The notes below the pieces were generated by a model. It was given only the letters and a program-made list of their open reading frames with translations, searched no databases and was not told the DNA's origin. From the NCBI RefSeq assembly GCF_963675165.1, contig NC_087390.1, positions 2,866,001-2,930,000 of the forward strand: DNA of 64,000 nucleotides, in the 5' to 3' direction. The position numbers and the translations under genes are program-made. This DNA is from Halichondria panicea (lineage: Eukaryota > Porifera > Demospongiae > Suberitida > Halichondriidae). Below are positions 23,801 to 46,978 of the stretch, piece after piece. The stretch's first letter is position 1. Every line of letters starts with the position of its first letter.

Positions 23801-26800
23801 ACCGTGTAACTCAGCGCTGGATCACATGACAGTCACATGATATTATACAAAGACAGAGGATTCTTAAACTCACCAAATCTTGTGACATTTCCAAACTTTG
23901 AATCAAATTGAAAGCAAGGAGTAATATCAAAACTGCAGAGACGAAAATACTGCATAATAAAACATAATTATGCTACGAGAAACATTTGCAATGGAACGAT
24001 AGACTATACGTACATAATAGGTAAGTACATGTGAGACTGTAACAGCTATAGACAGGACAAGTTATGGTATCTCAAACCACCCTCCTCACCACGCAAGGTT
24101 GACGTTCTCTGATAGCTGGCACACCCGATCACTGTCGCCCAGTATGTCCAACGCTTCCCTCCGATTCTCGAGGTCAAAGGTCACGTTAACAAGGGGGCTG
24201 CTCCGATAAGAGGTCACGAGGTCACCCGAGAGGTCGCTAACTGTGATGTCAGGGTACCCGTTGCTATCAATATCCGTACCCCCTGTCACCTGGTAACCAA
24301 ATACTGTTGCTCCTGGCTCAGCACGAATAATCTGTGGAGAAATGAAAGTCAATTAATGCAAATACAGTACACGTATTTTATAGCCGTCACCCTTGCATAG
24401 GCAAAACAGTGGCTGCAATAAAAAGGTGGCCTGCTAAAACACATGCAGGTTTAAATACAGTAGAACCTCGATTATCCGGCCCTCCATTATCCGGAACCTC
24501 GATTATCCAGCTTGGCAATGTTCTTTTTAGAAAATAGGCGTGTCCCTGAAATGCGCATGCGCGTTGCAGTGTTACTATGGAGACAGGCCTGCTTATCTTC
24601 TGCGCATGCGCAGATAACCATGTGGCACTGCTGTTTATCAATAAAGTGGGTGGATCAAGGTGTGGTTTATCTATTCCATTATCCGTTATCCGGCCTGCCT
24701 CTGGAACCAAGGTTTCTGGATAATCGAGGTTCTACTGTACACGCTATGGAGATTAGATCCCATTAACATGCCATGGTTATATTATAATAGAGGGTGGCTG
24801 TGTACGCTGCTTACAAGGCACATGTAACTACTGACAATAGACAGGTCTTGACTGTGTACAAGTGGAATACGTATTACTGACCTGAGGGTTGTTAGCGGTG
24901 AGGCCAGAGGGAGTTCCCCTGTAAACGTAGACCACTCCCTCTCCCTCAAAAGGTGCTGACACAGCAATATCGTCAATGCCATCCAGGTTAATGTCTCCGA
25001 TATTCTCGACAACCAATCCAAAGCGTCCACGAGATGAGGAGGGTGCTTCGATGACCGACTCTTCTGTGAACTGTGTGAGGAGTGTGTGAGGAGTGTGCGG
25101 GTGAGTTGGAGATAATTATGAGAGAGATTGGAATAAAATGTAGCTTTGAATTAGCATGCCAGAAATGAAAACTACAGTTGCTGTATTGCTATGGTTAAGC
25201 TCTCACTGGATTGGCTGTGTTGCCAGTGTGAGTGTACACGTAGATACGCCCCCTCTCCCTATTACACAACGGACAGCCAATCACGAGACTGTCCAACTCT
25301 CCACTCTCAGGGTCAAAGTTTACCACGGCAAAGTCATAGCCAAAGTAACCATCAGCCTAAGGATAGGAAAATAGCAACAATCAACAAACTTCTAAAATTG
25401 AAATATATATTAAAAATACCTCTTTTCCGATAATTGAGGTCACTGTTACCAAGGTAACGCCAATTGTTAGAATCTCCACCTGAAAAATATAACAGTATAT
25501 AGACACGACATTTAATTGGAACTATTCATTAGATACACAATTATGCAACTGCTAAATGAGATCATAAAAATTAACTTACACTTCCAAAATGGTCTTCGTT
25601 TCTTGGAGCACTGGTAACAATCTCTGCAGTGTGTGTGTGTGTGGGGGGGGGGGGGAGTAACTATGAGATTAGACAAAAAATACATTGATTTTTTATGTAC
25701 GTGTTAAGTTTTTGTAAACTTACGTCTGATGCCTGGGGTAGTGAAGAAGCCACTTTCGATATGGTAACCGGTGAGAGGTAGGAATGAGGACACACCTCCT
25801 TCACTGGAGAGCTCGTCCGTCCCCAGGAGGGTGGAGTTTAGACTGGTGAGGAACACCTGACCCGTGGGTACCGCTAGAGGAGAGGAGGGGGATATACTCA
25901 CACACTATAAGCATTCATTACACATGCAAAACGAGAGAATTGTAGGCCATAAAGAAATGGCTCATAATTATTGTAGCGCTATCAAAAAGCTAAAAATTAA
26001 TGTGGGCACTGAACTCAATACTGGCCAGAACACTAACTTGAAGGCCTGGGCCATACTTTGCTGGGGCTAAACGCTATCGTTGATCCATGCTATGTATGTA
26101 TGTATGTGCTGCTACATTTACATGTACGCGGTAGACAACATTCACTCACGCTGACTTCCACTCAGTACGCTCCCAAAGACCAATCTCTCACTGCCAGCCT
26201 GCATGAGAAAGGTGTACAGTGAAACAAACCACCTCAAGGACAAATAGACCATGTAGCTATAGATATAGCTACAACTCGTGCCGCTTTAAACGAGCCATTT
26301 ACGTCACGTTTGTTGATGCTTAAAACATGTTTGAGGGTGTCGGTTACCTGTCCTACAATGCCAGTGTCCACTCCGGCTACACGAAGAGAAGGAACATCAC
26401 CAGAGAACAGTTGAAGCGGTGTGGCCGAGTTGAGGTCAGAGTCTAGTATGATACAGCGACCGTTAGGATCTGCAACCTGGTACTGGACACCACTGACTTG
26501 AATGATGGTGGGTCGGTTTATGTAGAGGGGGGCACACGCCTGAGGGAGTGTGTGAATAGTGAGGGTGTGAGAATGTTGAACAGTGAGGGTATGGGGTGTG
26601 TGAATAGTGAGAGTGGGGTGTGTGAATAGTGAGAGTGTGAGGATGTGTGAATAGTGAGGGTGTGGGGTGTGTGAATAGTGAGGTGTGGGGTGTATGAATA
26701 GTGAGGGCGTGTGAGGGTGTGTGTGGCAGAGTGTGAGGTACATGTAGATGGTACACGTATATATTGCTACATTATCTGTGGGTCTTGCTTTGGTCTTTAG

Positions 26801-28830
26801 TGTATAAATGGGCTGACTCACTCACCACCACATAATTGTCAAAGCTCCTCAGAGAGTAGCCGAGCAGCTGGTCTGTGTACGCCAGTGACAGGGTGGAAGG
26901 TTGAGCAATGAAAGGATCATCTCCCCTCACATCTGTAGGGTGGAGGGCATGTACGGCAAAAAGATGAGGTAACCGATTATTATTATAAATGTGCATGCAG
27001 AGAAAATTTGTGTAGCTCACTCAATTTTGACTGGAACACATCCTCGAACTGACAGGATCCACCGTGGATATAAGGACAGCTGTAGACTCCGCCCTCTCTG
27101 ACAAACTGGCCGTCTACCTTGGGGGCACTCACAAGCACCCTGTGTGTGTGTGTGTGGGAGGGGTGGGAGGAGAGTGTGTGTGTGGGTGGTGGTGGATGCT
27201 ACTCATATCTGCTACCCATATCTACAGTACTGGTGTAGAAATAATCTGTAGACATTAAATATAGTTACAGATTGAGAGCTGTCTTCAAAGGGCACTTGGC
27301 ATGATTATTAAATTACAAGATAGTTGGAACAAGACAATACACAGCCACAGTATAATATTATAGTACCATTTCAAGAAGGAGGGCATGAAGAATCTAACAA
27401 CATTGCAATTAAGGAAGCTCAAAGTGATTGGTGTGTAATTGGTGTTGCATTGCAGCATAGCAATGCAGTGTTGCTAGGCAAGGGAAGCCTGCTGTGCATT
27501 CCTGCACCAAGTGTAGTCGTCAGCTAAGAACAGTTATTAGTGCCAATGAGTGTCTTCTTGTGATTAACTTCAGTGCATCTACCTCAAATTTAAAAGCTTC
27601 AACTATAATAGCGTGAATTTGTAGTTAAACAAGAGCTACAGTATAAAATAATAGATCTCCTATTCAGAATTTTAACCTCAATATGTTGTGAATTTGTGGA
27701 ATAGTATTTAATATCTATATGCGCTGCTTGCATCCATGGTGATTGGATTATGCATTAGTGAAACATGAGCAGGCATTAGCTTACAAGAGCTCTCCCCACA
27801 AACCCTTGCAGTGGTGGATTGAAGCCCTTCAGAAACCTAACAACAGTGACAGACTAGCTCACTAATCTAACCATAGATTGAAGAGTTAGAGGGATAGGAA
27901 ACGGAGTGGTGCACGTGATGATTTTACATTGAATCTGCAGTGGAGCCTCGAAAATTATCCGCGCTACGCCCTATGAACGAGGCTATTAACCACATTTTTG
28001 CCGGGTAACTCCCAAAGCTGTGTTTCCTCGAGACATCATCTCTTTCAGCAACTTATAACACGCCTAGTCCATGAGCCACGTGTAGTACTTGCTAATGACT
28101 GACCACACCCAGTAAAAAGAGACTTTCCAATAAAGTTATATGTTCCCAATGCTGTTTTAGAGCTATTGGAACATGTAACGTGTAAGCGTGCTGGTTATGA
28201 CTACTACAATAGGTATAGACCTTGAAATATAAGTGAGTTGCACGGACTAAGCACAGTTACTTGTAGTTTATTATGCACTGAGTGTAGAAATAGATATTGT
28301 TGTGATGGCCTCGATTAAACCGCAGCGTAGCGCGGATGTTACTCGAGATACCAACCGTTTCCTATCCCTCTAACTCTTCAATCTATGATCTAACGAAGAA
28401 AAATTTTGCATTTTCAAGTGCTACCCTGTCTCTTTTCTCTCTCTTACAAGTATTCCTACTCATCGAGCTATACAAAATGTGAAAATAGCGTATTACTACA
28501 GTTTTGCGAGTGCTTATGACGTCGCGAAAATAAACTACTTAATCCTTGTTCGTAAAGTTGTATCAAATTTTCTGCTGATTTAATCAAACAAGTTTTTCAC
28601 TCGCAAAACCTTATAGTAATAATTATAGTAACAGTATTAACGAGAACTTACGTCTTACGACCGTCTGAGAACTGGTGCTGAGTCAGCGTAAAGCCGAAGC
28701 CCACCTCACTCCCGTTAAGCACCCCACTGTTCACGACTGTGGGGGTCAGGGGATCAATATTGAGTCCCAACACGCCCTGAAGCATCGCTAGCAGTAACAG
28801 ACTATAGGACCACATCTGGGCACCTGAACA
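20830..28830 (-). CDS. Integrin alpha, copy 2 (intact, 22 coding exons)
   Basis: Exons from 28815 (ATG) down to the stop at 20830-20832 sum to 1,129 aa. The start gives a signal peptide (MWSYSLLLLAMLQGVLG). The seven-bladed propeller follows, with FG-GAP features and Ca2+ loops DINLDGIDDIAV and DIDSNGYPDI. No inserted I domain was seen. The thigh/calf-like region begins after SSPLVNVTFD. A single membrane helix (about 126 residues from the end) precedes CGLFRRWYKNKK, which stands where GFFKR normally is. The roughly 109-residue tail is unusually long and acidic, ending GEETEL. The product is a single-pass surface receptor subunit that pairs with an integrin beta chain for matrix adhesion. An upstream ATG at the end of a probable exon at about 29098 (followed by gtgagt) is in phase and would add six residues. 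The gene converges with the DD GTPase gene. Confidence 0.93.
24458..24737. mobile_element. 280-bp pogo/Tigger-like MITE
   Basis: The TIRs are CAGTAGAACCTCGATTATCC and its complement, flanked by TA (24456-24457 and 24738-24739). The matching intron of copy 1 (around 9648) is an exact empty site reading aaatacacgc. The TIR and TA target fit the Tc1/mariner-pogo group. It has no transposase. Confidence 0.92.
26548..26735. repeat. GT-rich minisatellite in an integrin-2 intron
   Basis: About eight degenerate units of 20-28 bp are based on gtgtgtgaatagtgagggtg. Copy 1 lacks this region. Confidence 0.8.
27872..28387. mobile_element. 516-bp MITE in integrin-2 intron 1
   Basis: The TIRs of about 34 bp start CATAGATTGAAGAGTTAGAG, and the complement ends at 28387. 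Direct repeats atctaac (27865-27871 and 28388-28394) flank it. No coding capacity was seen. Confidence 0.85.
28491..28621. mobile_element. 131-bp MITE, TATTACTA family
   Basis: The ends are tattactacagttttgcgag and ctcgcaaaaccttatagtaata. A longer relative lies at 61906-62102 in a transporter intron, sharing caaattttctgctgattt and gtttttcac-cgcaaaa. Confidence 0.75.
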
Positions 28831-29436
28831 CTGGGAAGAGGAGAAAAAATTTTATTATGACAAGAGACAATAATAGTCTCACGTACTTGCTATAAAATAA
28901 AATAAATGCTGTGTGTTCATGCATGCTGTTGTAACAGCAGATATGGCTATAGTACAAGTTAGACACACATGCAGTGACCACATGCATGGCTATTTAGGCA
29001 ACAGCATGCTCTAGCTAGCTATAGCAATACTAAACTGAACTCAGTGAGCTCTATATAGCTAGACAACTACAGCTAGGCTGATACATGCTTACTCACCATG
29101 TAATTGTAGGTAGGCACTTTCTCAACACGCTCAGCTCGAAAACCTGTAGCTAGCTAGGGCTATTGTATGATTGTGAATCAATAATTAACTATTAAATGCA
29201 TGGTGTGGTTAATATTAGAAATACCACAGGAAGACCTGCAATTCATAAACAACTTGACAACCTCTTAGCAGCCAAGAATGAGTCATGAATGCCAAAACAG
29301 CACACAATGCATGCACAATAATAGTCATTCTATATAACAATGTACAGCAGCAAAAAGTATATACTCGAAAGTGAAGGGTAAATTAGTACGCACAAATTGA
29401 ATGGCTATTGTTCTGTTGTACGTAATTACTTGTCCA

Positions 29437-39684
<10,248 letters not shown>

Positions 39685-40077
39685 ATGGTATGTTCAATTG
39701 AGGGCGGCTAAAAAGCAATTAGATCACCCTCGGAATCAGGACGGGGATTAATAGGCCATTTTAATATTTTTATATGACTTTCGGCTTATTGGAGATTCAT
39801 ATCCGAGATTTGTATTGAAAGCAATTTACGGTTTTACTGCAAGAACACATGATGGCAATACAAATACAAAACTGACAAATAACATAGCAAGGGGATGATT
39901 ACGACACAGGTGCATAATGAAAGGGTGTGCAATAATGCACTAATATACAAATGTGCAATTTCAACAATCAACCGAAAAGTGAAGGTGCAGTTTTCACATC
40001 GAAATTGTTTGGCGAACATCACAACAATGAGGACATACACAGGATGGACTTTACATAGAGTTGATTACACACTCTTC
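39685..40077. other. Short spacer upstream of DHX8
   Basis: About 390 bp between the DHX8 start and the stop of the next minus-strand gene. It probably holds the DHX8 promoter. A ggccattttaata stretch lies about 70 bp upstream of the ATG, but no motif can be called. Confidence 0.4.
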
Positions 40078-43000
40078 TCAGAATTTTGAAAAAATGAGCA
40101 GTCCGTCTTTGTATGGAGAGGGCACGTCAAAGCAAGGGCACAGCTGAAGCTTCATGGCTCCACCAGCAATGGCAATGTCTTCCTTGCCAACAGTGCGCCT
40201 TGTATGAAGGTTGGCTATCTCCCAGGCTGTAGAGATGTGTGGAGGAATCTGGGAGAGGAGAGAGAGAGAGTACATGATATCATTACTTATACAATGTATG
40301 CATGCAGCAACCAACACTGATATGCATGAATGCCAGAAATGTGCTGACACACTCAAACCAAAGCTCAATAATTATTATCCATTACATGTAGTCATTAGCT
40401 GCATGTCTATAGTGTCCTACAAACTTTGTGTGAATGCTATTTGTGTGAATGCTATAAAATAGGCAAACATTAAAATGTGCTGTCTATATAATTATAAGTC
40501 ACAATAGTTTACATTCATTCATTGTCATAGTTACAGTGTACTCACCACATTCTCCAGAGGGCTGAGTGCTCGCTGCAGAGTCTCATGCTCAAGGCAGTAG
40601 ATAACCGTGTCCAAACTCAAGACGTCCACTTCAATTTTACACATCCTCCTCTCCCCAAAGTTACGGGCAATCTCGGCCATTCGCGACCCAGAGGAGGGTC
40701 GACTCAAAATGTCTTCAAATCTCTTGCCAAGCAGTTTGACAAGACCAGGGGATGGCTGTGTAAGGAATGATGCAATGATGAGGTAATGCATATAGAGGCT
40801 TCAAATCGCTATGTTATGTCTGGAATGCACATACTTTATTTTATGGGCGTGAGGTATGAATAACATTAAGTACATAGAAACGAACGCTGCGTTGCTACAT
40901 AACATGCGGAATAAACGTGGGATGATGTAGAAAGTCTATTCATTAGGTGCCCCCAGCACACGCGTCTCCAGGTATTGCAACACCAATTATATTCAGGGTG
41001 GTCTTGAAACCACAAGGGTCAACACCAGTAGGCACTGAAAACCACACCATTACCACCTAGCTACATAGAAGCACTAAAACTACACCATTTTTCACCCAGC
41101 CAACACAAAAGTTCATAATGAACTCTTGAAACTACATGTAGAAGCATTAAAACAACACACCACTCACCCAGCTTGAAGCACTGCTGATGTAAGGCTTGAA
41201 TACATCATCGTACATCTGCTTGACTGCTTTCATATCCTCAATACGAGGATCGAATCCAGCCATGAGTTGAGATTGCTGGGGGAAACAGAAAATAGGGATA
41301 ATGACATTTCCTTACAGTTGGTATTCACTGACAACAAAGAATTGCTTTTCCTTGTGTAGGGCAGATTTCATGAAATCAGCTCTAAAGGCACCACAATGAA
41401 AACATTTTTAGGAAGTACATGCCGACGTCACACACACAACATCCTGTACGTGCAATAAACTGAGTTGCCTTACCTCCATTTTGGCAAGCATGACAGGGAA
41501 GTCCAATAGCAGGTACACCCTCATTTTGCGGTCCACCCAAACTGTAATGCAAACAAGCACATGTCATTGACATACTTGAAAGCAAACACACAAAACCTCA
41601 ATAGTGGTACACAGACCTAATTTGATTACTCTTACTGTACACCTACACACAACACAATAGACAATGCCATTAGGCAGCTGCTAAGCGATCTATGAAAACC
41701 ACTTTGACGTGGGTTGTAATAATAGGATTTTAACTATCTTGGGAAATATTTATATATAGCTCAGGGGTCTCACTAAACTGTTTTGTAACACGGCCAATTT
41801 TGACAACACACAACACTCACCCAGGAAGCTTCCCCAGAAGCTCATTCTGTCCTCACTCCCACCAGTGTGAATGTTGGCCAGGGCATTGAGCACTTGCTGC
41901 ACAATCAACTGTCTCCCACGAAGGTCTATCTTCTCTGAGTTGTCCGATAGAAACTTTTCCAGAGGCACACCTGCACATACGTAGGAGAGAAACATGAATA
42001 ACGTACATGTACAACACATAAAAATAAACATCACTCACATGACACTATGTACATGTATGTGGTACTTTCACTAACACACACATTACAGGAAGTTTGGCTA
42101 ACCACACAAACGCAAGAACACACATGGGAATATACACACACACAACACAATACTAAACACTTACAATCACGGGGTACTTTTGAGATGAGCTTGTGTCCCT
42201 CAGAATCGAGAACAAATTCACAAAGGTTGGCAGTGACATTGTTGGCCACTTTGAGGTCACACGGGTTATCCATACTCTCCTTAAATTTCTTGGTCATTTC
42301 ACAGCAGTAGAACAGCGCCTTTAGACCCATCATTTGATCACTGGCAGACAAATCCTCACGAATTCCAAGCTCAAAACACCGCATACCGTTGTCACCAAAG
42401 CTGCGGATTGAGAAAGGGCCTTTCGTGGAGTTGGATGGTGTTATCGGGGTGTCAGTAGCTTTGGGGGATGGGGTGTGGTCACTTGCAGCTGGAGAGGACA
42501 CTTGCACAGGATACGGTGTCTTTGGGGACGCTGTAATCGGTATGGGGGATAGTTGAGAGGTTGGAACAGAGTAGTTGGGAGCAACAAGTCCATGCACGCG
42601 TCGTGGTTTCACTTTTTGGTTCATCATCTTGATAAGGCTCAAATTCTCATCGATAGACCCGGGCTTTTGCTTGGACTCTTCTGTTGGCTGAACATTCACT
42701 TGGTTGGGGAAGGCTGCTTCGGGGGTAACGAGAGGGGACTGTACCAAATCTCCGAGGCCTGAAAACTGTGGATATTCCATTGGAACAGAATCTGGTGTTT
42801 GAGGGACAAAATCAGTTTTTCGCACTGCTACAGCATGTTGTTCATTGAACACCATCCCTCCAGGTAGAGAGAGACTGCATGGGCGTGTCTTGTCAAAGTC
42901 GTTGCCAAGTCCAATTACCATTGATGAATCTGGGGCACCAGCGTTGCTAAGTGGGGTGTATCCTGAGTGGGCACTGGAGTTGTCGTACGAGTACGAGTTG

Positions 43001-43838
43001 TACTCGTTGTTTAGGAAATCTGTAATCATTGGCTCGATCTGATCGATTCCGGCAAGTTCTTGGAAGAGCTCCTCCGATAGAAAATCACCAGATGCCGTGG
43101 GTGTGTACGGCAGTATAGTGGAACCACTTTGGTTGTTTTGTGGGTCATCGGACAGAGCAAAACTCAAAGCTTGTGTGCTCGATTGCAAAGCTTCGTAGAA
43201 GTGGCTGTTGATCATGGCATCCGATAGCACCAGAGTGTCATTCTGAGAAGTCCGGCTTGGATACTGGGTCAAATTGTTCTGCGAACTTGGGTCAGGCTGG
43301 TTGTATGTGGTCTGGTTGTTGGACTGCCTTGGGCTGCCCGGGTTGATAAGACGTTGTACGTTGTGCGCTCGACCATTCGGATCCAGGACAGCACTGGTAC
43401 CCCCGTCAGAGGTTTCACTGACTTCAGAGCGGACATTGGAACTGTTTGTGTGTGTGTGTGTGTGTGCGTGCGATTGAGTATGTACGTATTAACAACTATA
43501 TACAGCATACACAATGACAAAGAAAGATACAATAGGGTGTGTGTAGGCTAGGCTAAGAAATAGACTGCTTTAAAAGCAAAATGGGTGCATGTTGCAATTT
43601 TATGCGCACCTGCTGAAAATCTGCTGCATGTCCATTACAGCATCAGACTGTCCGTCACTCGACTGAACAGCTACCGAGTATTCTGTATGTGCATAGTGAA
43701 GCAGCTACAGTCATACACAGGCTTTGAACACAACAACTTTATAATCAATTTTTACAAGCTAGACACGGCTGGGTTTTTTAGCGAAAGTTTGGTCAATTTT
43801 CAACGGCACAACTCACCCATAAGTGTGTCTTGATCCAT
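40078..43838 (-). CDS. Unrecognised 692-aa protein with a Ser/Thr/Gln-rich N-half
   Basis: Eight exons join in phase as plus-strand spans 43817-43838 (ATG), 43610-43682, 42165-43441, 41821-41970, 41474-41541, 41168-41275, 40546-40755 and 40078-40248 (stop). Residues 1 to about 370 are low complexity and rich in Ser, Thr, Pro, Asn and Gln, with repeated SPxx and TPxx patterns that look like phosphorylation or transactivation sequence. Residues from about 375 (SIRSFGDNGMRCFELGIR) to the end are globular, helix-rich and Cys-containing, with FKESMDNPCDLKVANNV, LIVQQVLNALANIH and IARNFGERRMCKIEV. The layout resembles a transcription regulator with a disordered activation region, but I match no family. 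There is no signal peptide or membrane segment. Confidence 0.8.
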
Positions 43839-44241
43839 AACACTCTGGGAAACTATTTGAGAGGTAAAAAAGTCCAAATGCGCCTGGTGCTCGACTGACT
43901 GTCTTTAACGGTAGCTACTTGGAATTGGATTCGCGATCACTAATCATTGTATCCACCCAAATTTAGGAATAACGTCATCTGAAATTGTCTAAACATAGAA
44001 TTCTTTCAACTCGTTCAATAAGATAAAAACGGTTATTATTTCCTGCTGCCATCTACACATTAGATTGTTGAAGTGTAGCATGGTAGATCTAGAATCTATG
44101 GATTATATATTATATTGAGAGTTAGACAAGAACATCAAAATGTAATACAAAGCCTGGGGACGAGGTTAATACAAATTGCATTGAAGCAGCCTGCCAATGC
44201 CAACAAATAAGTCAACAAATAATTATGCTACTAATTATAGT
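43839..44241. other. Spacer between two minus-strand genes
   Basis: About 400 bp. It likely contains the promoter of the 692-aa gene and the 3' end of the BEN gene. No other feature seen. Confidence 0.4.
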
Positions 44242-46028
44242 TCAGTTTAATAGTTTTTCTTTCTTAAGCTTATGCTTGAGCTGTCTGTTGGCCGTATCGA
44301 TCGCTCTAATACATTCTCTCCACGCATTGATCTTGGGTTTCCCCGGTTCGAAAGGCCAATACCGAAAAACGTTTTCTTTAATAACATCAATCCAATCAGG
44401 ATCCAATTTCTTCTTTCTTTTAGTACCTGATACATTAGACACCCTTCTTTCCTCCTCACTGAAAATACGTCGATTCAAATTGGCAGCAAAATTTGGGCGA
44501 GATTTTGCATTACTTGCGATTTCAATCAATACTGAGGAAAGTTCACCATCCTGCAACTTCTTACGGAACTGTTCCCAATCCATCAAGAGTATTGGAGTGG
44601 ATACTTGAGGTATGATTTTGTCAGGTGGAGGGTTGTCGTAACGGCCACAATGTGTACAAGGTTGAGAGGGGAAACTGTCCTGTTCAGTATGAGGGGGTTG
44701 TTTCATCGGCTGCATTAAATTGGTAGAACCACCATTCAGAAGGAGGATAGCTTGAGCTTGATTTAGTGGAACTAGCTGTCCAGCTTGATTGAGTTGTGTC
44801 AAATCAACAGTCAACGGATCTATGTCTTTGATTCCTTTTAACATCTGTGCAAGCTCTTCACTGACCTCTGTTTTGTCTCCAATAGATACGCTCAAGTTGT
44901 TGTGTGGTTCACTATCTAGTTTAAGACTCAGGTGCTGATTTCCTGCTTTGAATGCCTGGGTAAATACACCGCTATCAAGGTTTCCAAGAGTAGATTTTGC
45001 TTTGTTGTCTTGAGCTTGAAGCGAGTCATGGCTCAGTAGTTCAAGTTGACTGAGTACCTGCAGGTTCGGAAAGTAATAAGTAAGTATACAGTCAAGCTAT
45101 TAACACTACCTTGTGAGTGGAAGGTGTGGAGTAAGAAGCCTCGACAGGAGTAGTCCAATTTCCAGTCTCTAAGTTATGGCTACTTGCTGTGCTAGGCCTT
45201 TCAGTTGTCTCTTGATACGAGGTAGCAGCAATAGCAGGCATTTCTTCTTGGGCGGTTTTCCTCATACACCATTCGTAAGTTGCAGGGCCGAAATCGTCGA
45301 GGAATGGCTTGGGGTCTGGGGCTTGTTGCAGTTGTAGTGGCCAATCAAATCTTCGAGCTGGAGAGCCATATGATTCGCTAGTGCTCATCCAACTTGAAGA
45401 TGAAGAGGTACGGGCAATCACCATCTGTGAGTCTGCGTACTCGTTGGGAGTGTTTGGGCTAGCAATACTCGCAGGTGGGTACGAATACTGGGATAATGGA
45501 GGCCTGCATGTGTGAGAGTGAACAATTTAGGAGCTATTATACCTACATGTACATGTACCTACATGTACATGTACCTTGTATAACCATTATGGAAAAGCAG
45601 ACTGCTCTCATTTCTTGACGTTTCTGGGTAGACATTACGTGAAGTTTCTGTGCTGCTAATTCCAGGTCTGTGCATGTGGGTATGGTAATAATTATGTTAT
45701 TTCATGTTGATTAGTTTCCACATCCACGAAAAGGCTTTATATTTTCCAAAAAGTAAAGCACGAGAGGTCCAACACTGCCCATTGTATCAGAATATTTCCT
45801 GATTATCGACATAATTATACATAAGCCCATCCATAGACTGACTAATAAGCATGCAACGAAATTATAGTTCATTAAAGACTACAATTGTACATGTGCTAAG
45901 TATCTCCATATCGAGTACTTAATTGGATTTGTTTCCACGGGATAAAACGATCATACTGTTTTACCTGTAGTAATCTTGTTGCTGCTGTAGGCTCCATCCT
46001 CCAGCCTGACTTTCGCTGGGCTGACAAA
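44242..46028 (-). CDS. BEN-domain protein (5' end not found)
   Basis: Four exons join in phase as plus-strand spans 45965-46028, 45575-45667, 45110-45503 and 44242-45057 (stop). The C-terminal 110 residues carry a BEN domain: a helix with FAANLNRRIFSEEE, then the family hallmark SNVSGTKRKKKLDP, followed by the IKENVF and INAWRECIRAI helices and a basic end. BEN domains bind DNA or mediate chromatin contacts, and many members act as repressors. The upstream region is low complexity and rich in Ser, Gln and Tyr (QQQQDYYRP, SQYSYPPAS). The first exon or exons probably lie in 46029-47400 but no start could be chosen. The vertebrate ortholog is not clear. Function as a nuclear regulator is inferred from the domain. 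Confidence 0.8.
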
Positions 46029-46202
46029 CTGGAGAGCCGGGGTAGAAAATAATAGTCAGTGAATAATAGTCAGAGCACACTTGTAAACGATCCCCCCAGA
46101 TGTTACAGCAATTAGCCTAATCACTACACAGGCTCTAGGAACAACCTTTCAATGGTGGTGTACTAACACGATAATAATTATAGCAATATTCTAAAGAGTC
46201 AA

Positions 46203-46390
46203 CAGGGCTGTATCAGGATTTTAGATCAGGGGGGGCGAATTGAGCAAATGAAAAAAGGGGGGGGGCGAAGTCATCAGAATTATAGCAGTACAAATGCCTA
46301 TTAATGAATCTGCCAGATCCTAGGGGGGTCGAAACTGTGCCCAGGGGGGGGGGCAAAATACCCCCCGCCCCCCCCCTCAGTGCAGCCCTG
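46203..46390. mobile_element. 188-bp MITE with CAGGGCTG ends
   Basis: The ends CAGGGCTG and CAGCCCTG are inverted. The flanks gtcaa (46198-46202 and 46391-46395) form a direct repeat. The interior has long G and C runs. The TIR resembles hAT-type ends, though the TSD seen is 5 bp instead of 8. Confidence 0.65.
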
Positions 46391-46525
46391 GTCAATAGTC
46401 CCTCTGGACTCACTTAGGTTTATAGTTATAGTTAGTTAGGTTTATAGGGCTAGAGTTTACAGTTTATTACGAAAGGGACTGTTTTAATAATAGCTGTTGT
46501 GGATGCTCTGGTGGGGGGGGGGGGC

Positions 46526-46978
46526 AATGGCGGATCCAGGGGAGTTTCAGTGATTTCAAATGAAACTCCCTTTGGCTAAGAGATCTGATCAACCAACTAA
46601 CCGTAATTGATCCACTTCTGAGTGGCGCATCTCAGATCTTTTAGAACCCCAAGAGTTACGTTTAGCCCAGCTGGCGCTTATGTTCTACACAGCTAGTATA
46701 GTATAGACATTTTACAGAATATGGGCGTGGTCTAGCTCAGTTCCACTTGCTAGTGTACCGTTGTTCAGTAGTACAGTATGATGAAGTCAAGATGCAGGGG
46801 GTGATGTCTCAAACAAGCCTTTTTATAAGCGCCAGAAAAAAATAATGGATTCAAGGCAAGTCAAAGTTTGCAATGACACACCTGTGCGTGCACACGCGAT
46901 TTTTTTTTCAATGAGCGAGCGCGCTTTGCGCTCACACTATTATTTGAAACCCCTTTTCCTTGATCCGCCTCACTGCAT
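46526..46978. mobile_element. Probable hAT-like MITE (GGCGGATCCAGG ends)
   Basis: The left end caatggcggatccagg and right end ccttgatccgcctcactg are imperfect inverted repeats like those of hAT MITEs. Poly-G runs flank both sides and hide any TSD. It contains a duplicated gtttca/gaaactcc palindrome near the left end. Confidence 0.55.

Noticed and set aside
26234-26821. 195-codon minus-strand ORF in integrin-2
   Set aside because: It merges a real exon (26348-26539) with minisatellite intron sequence that encodes a His/Thr/Pro-rich artefact.
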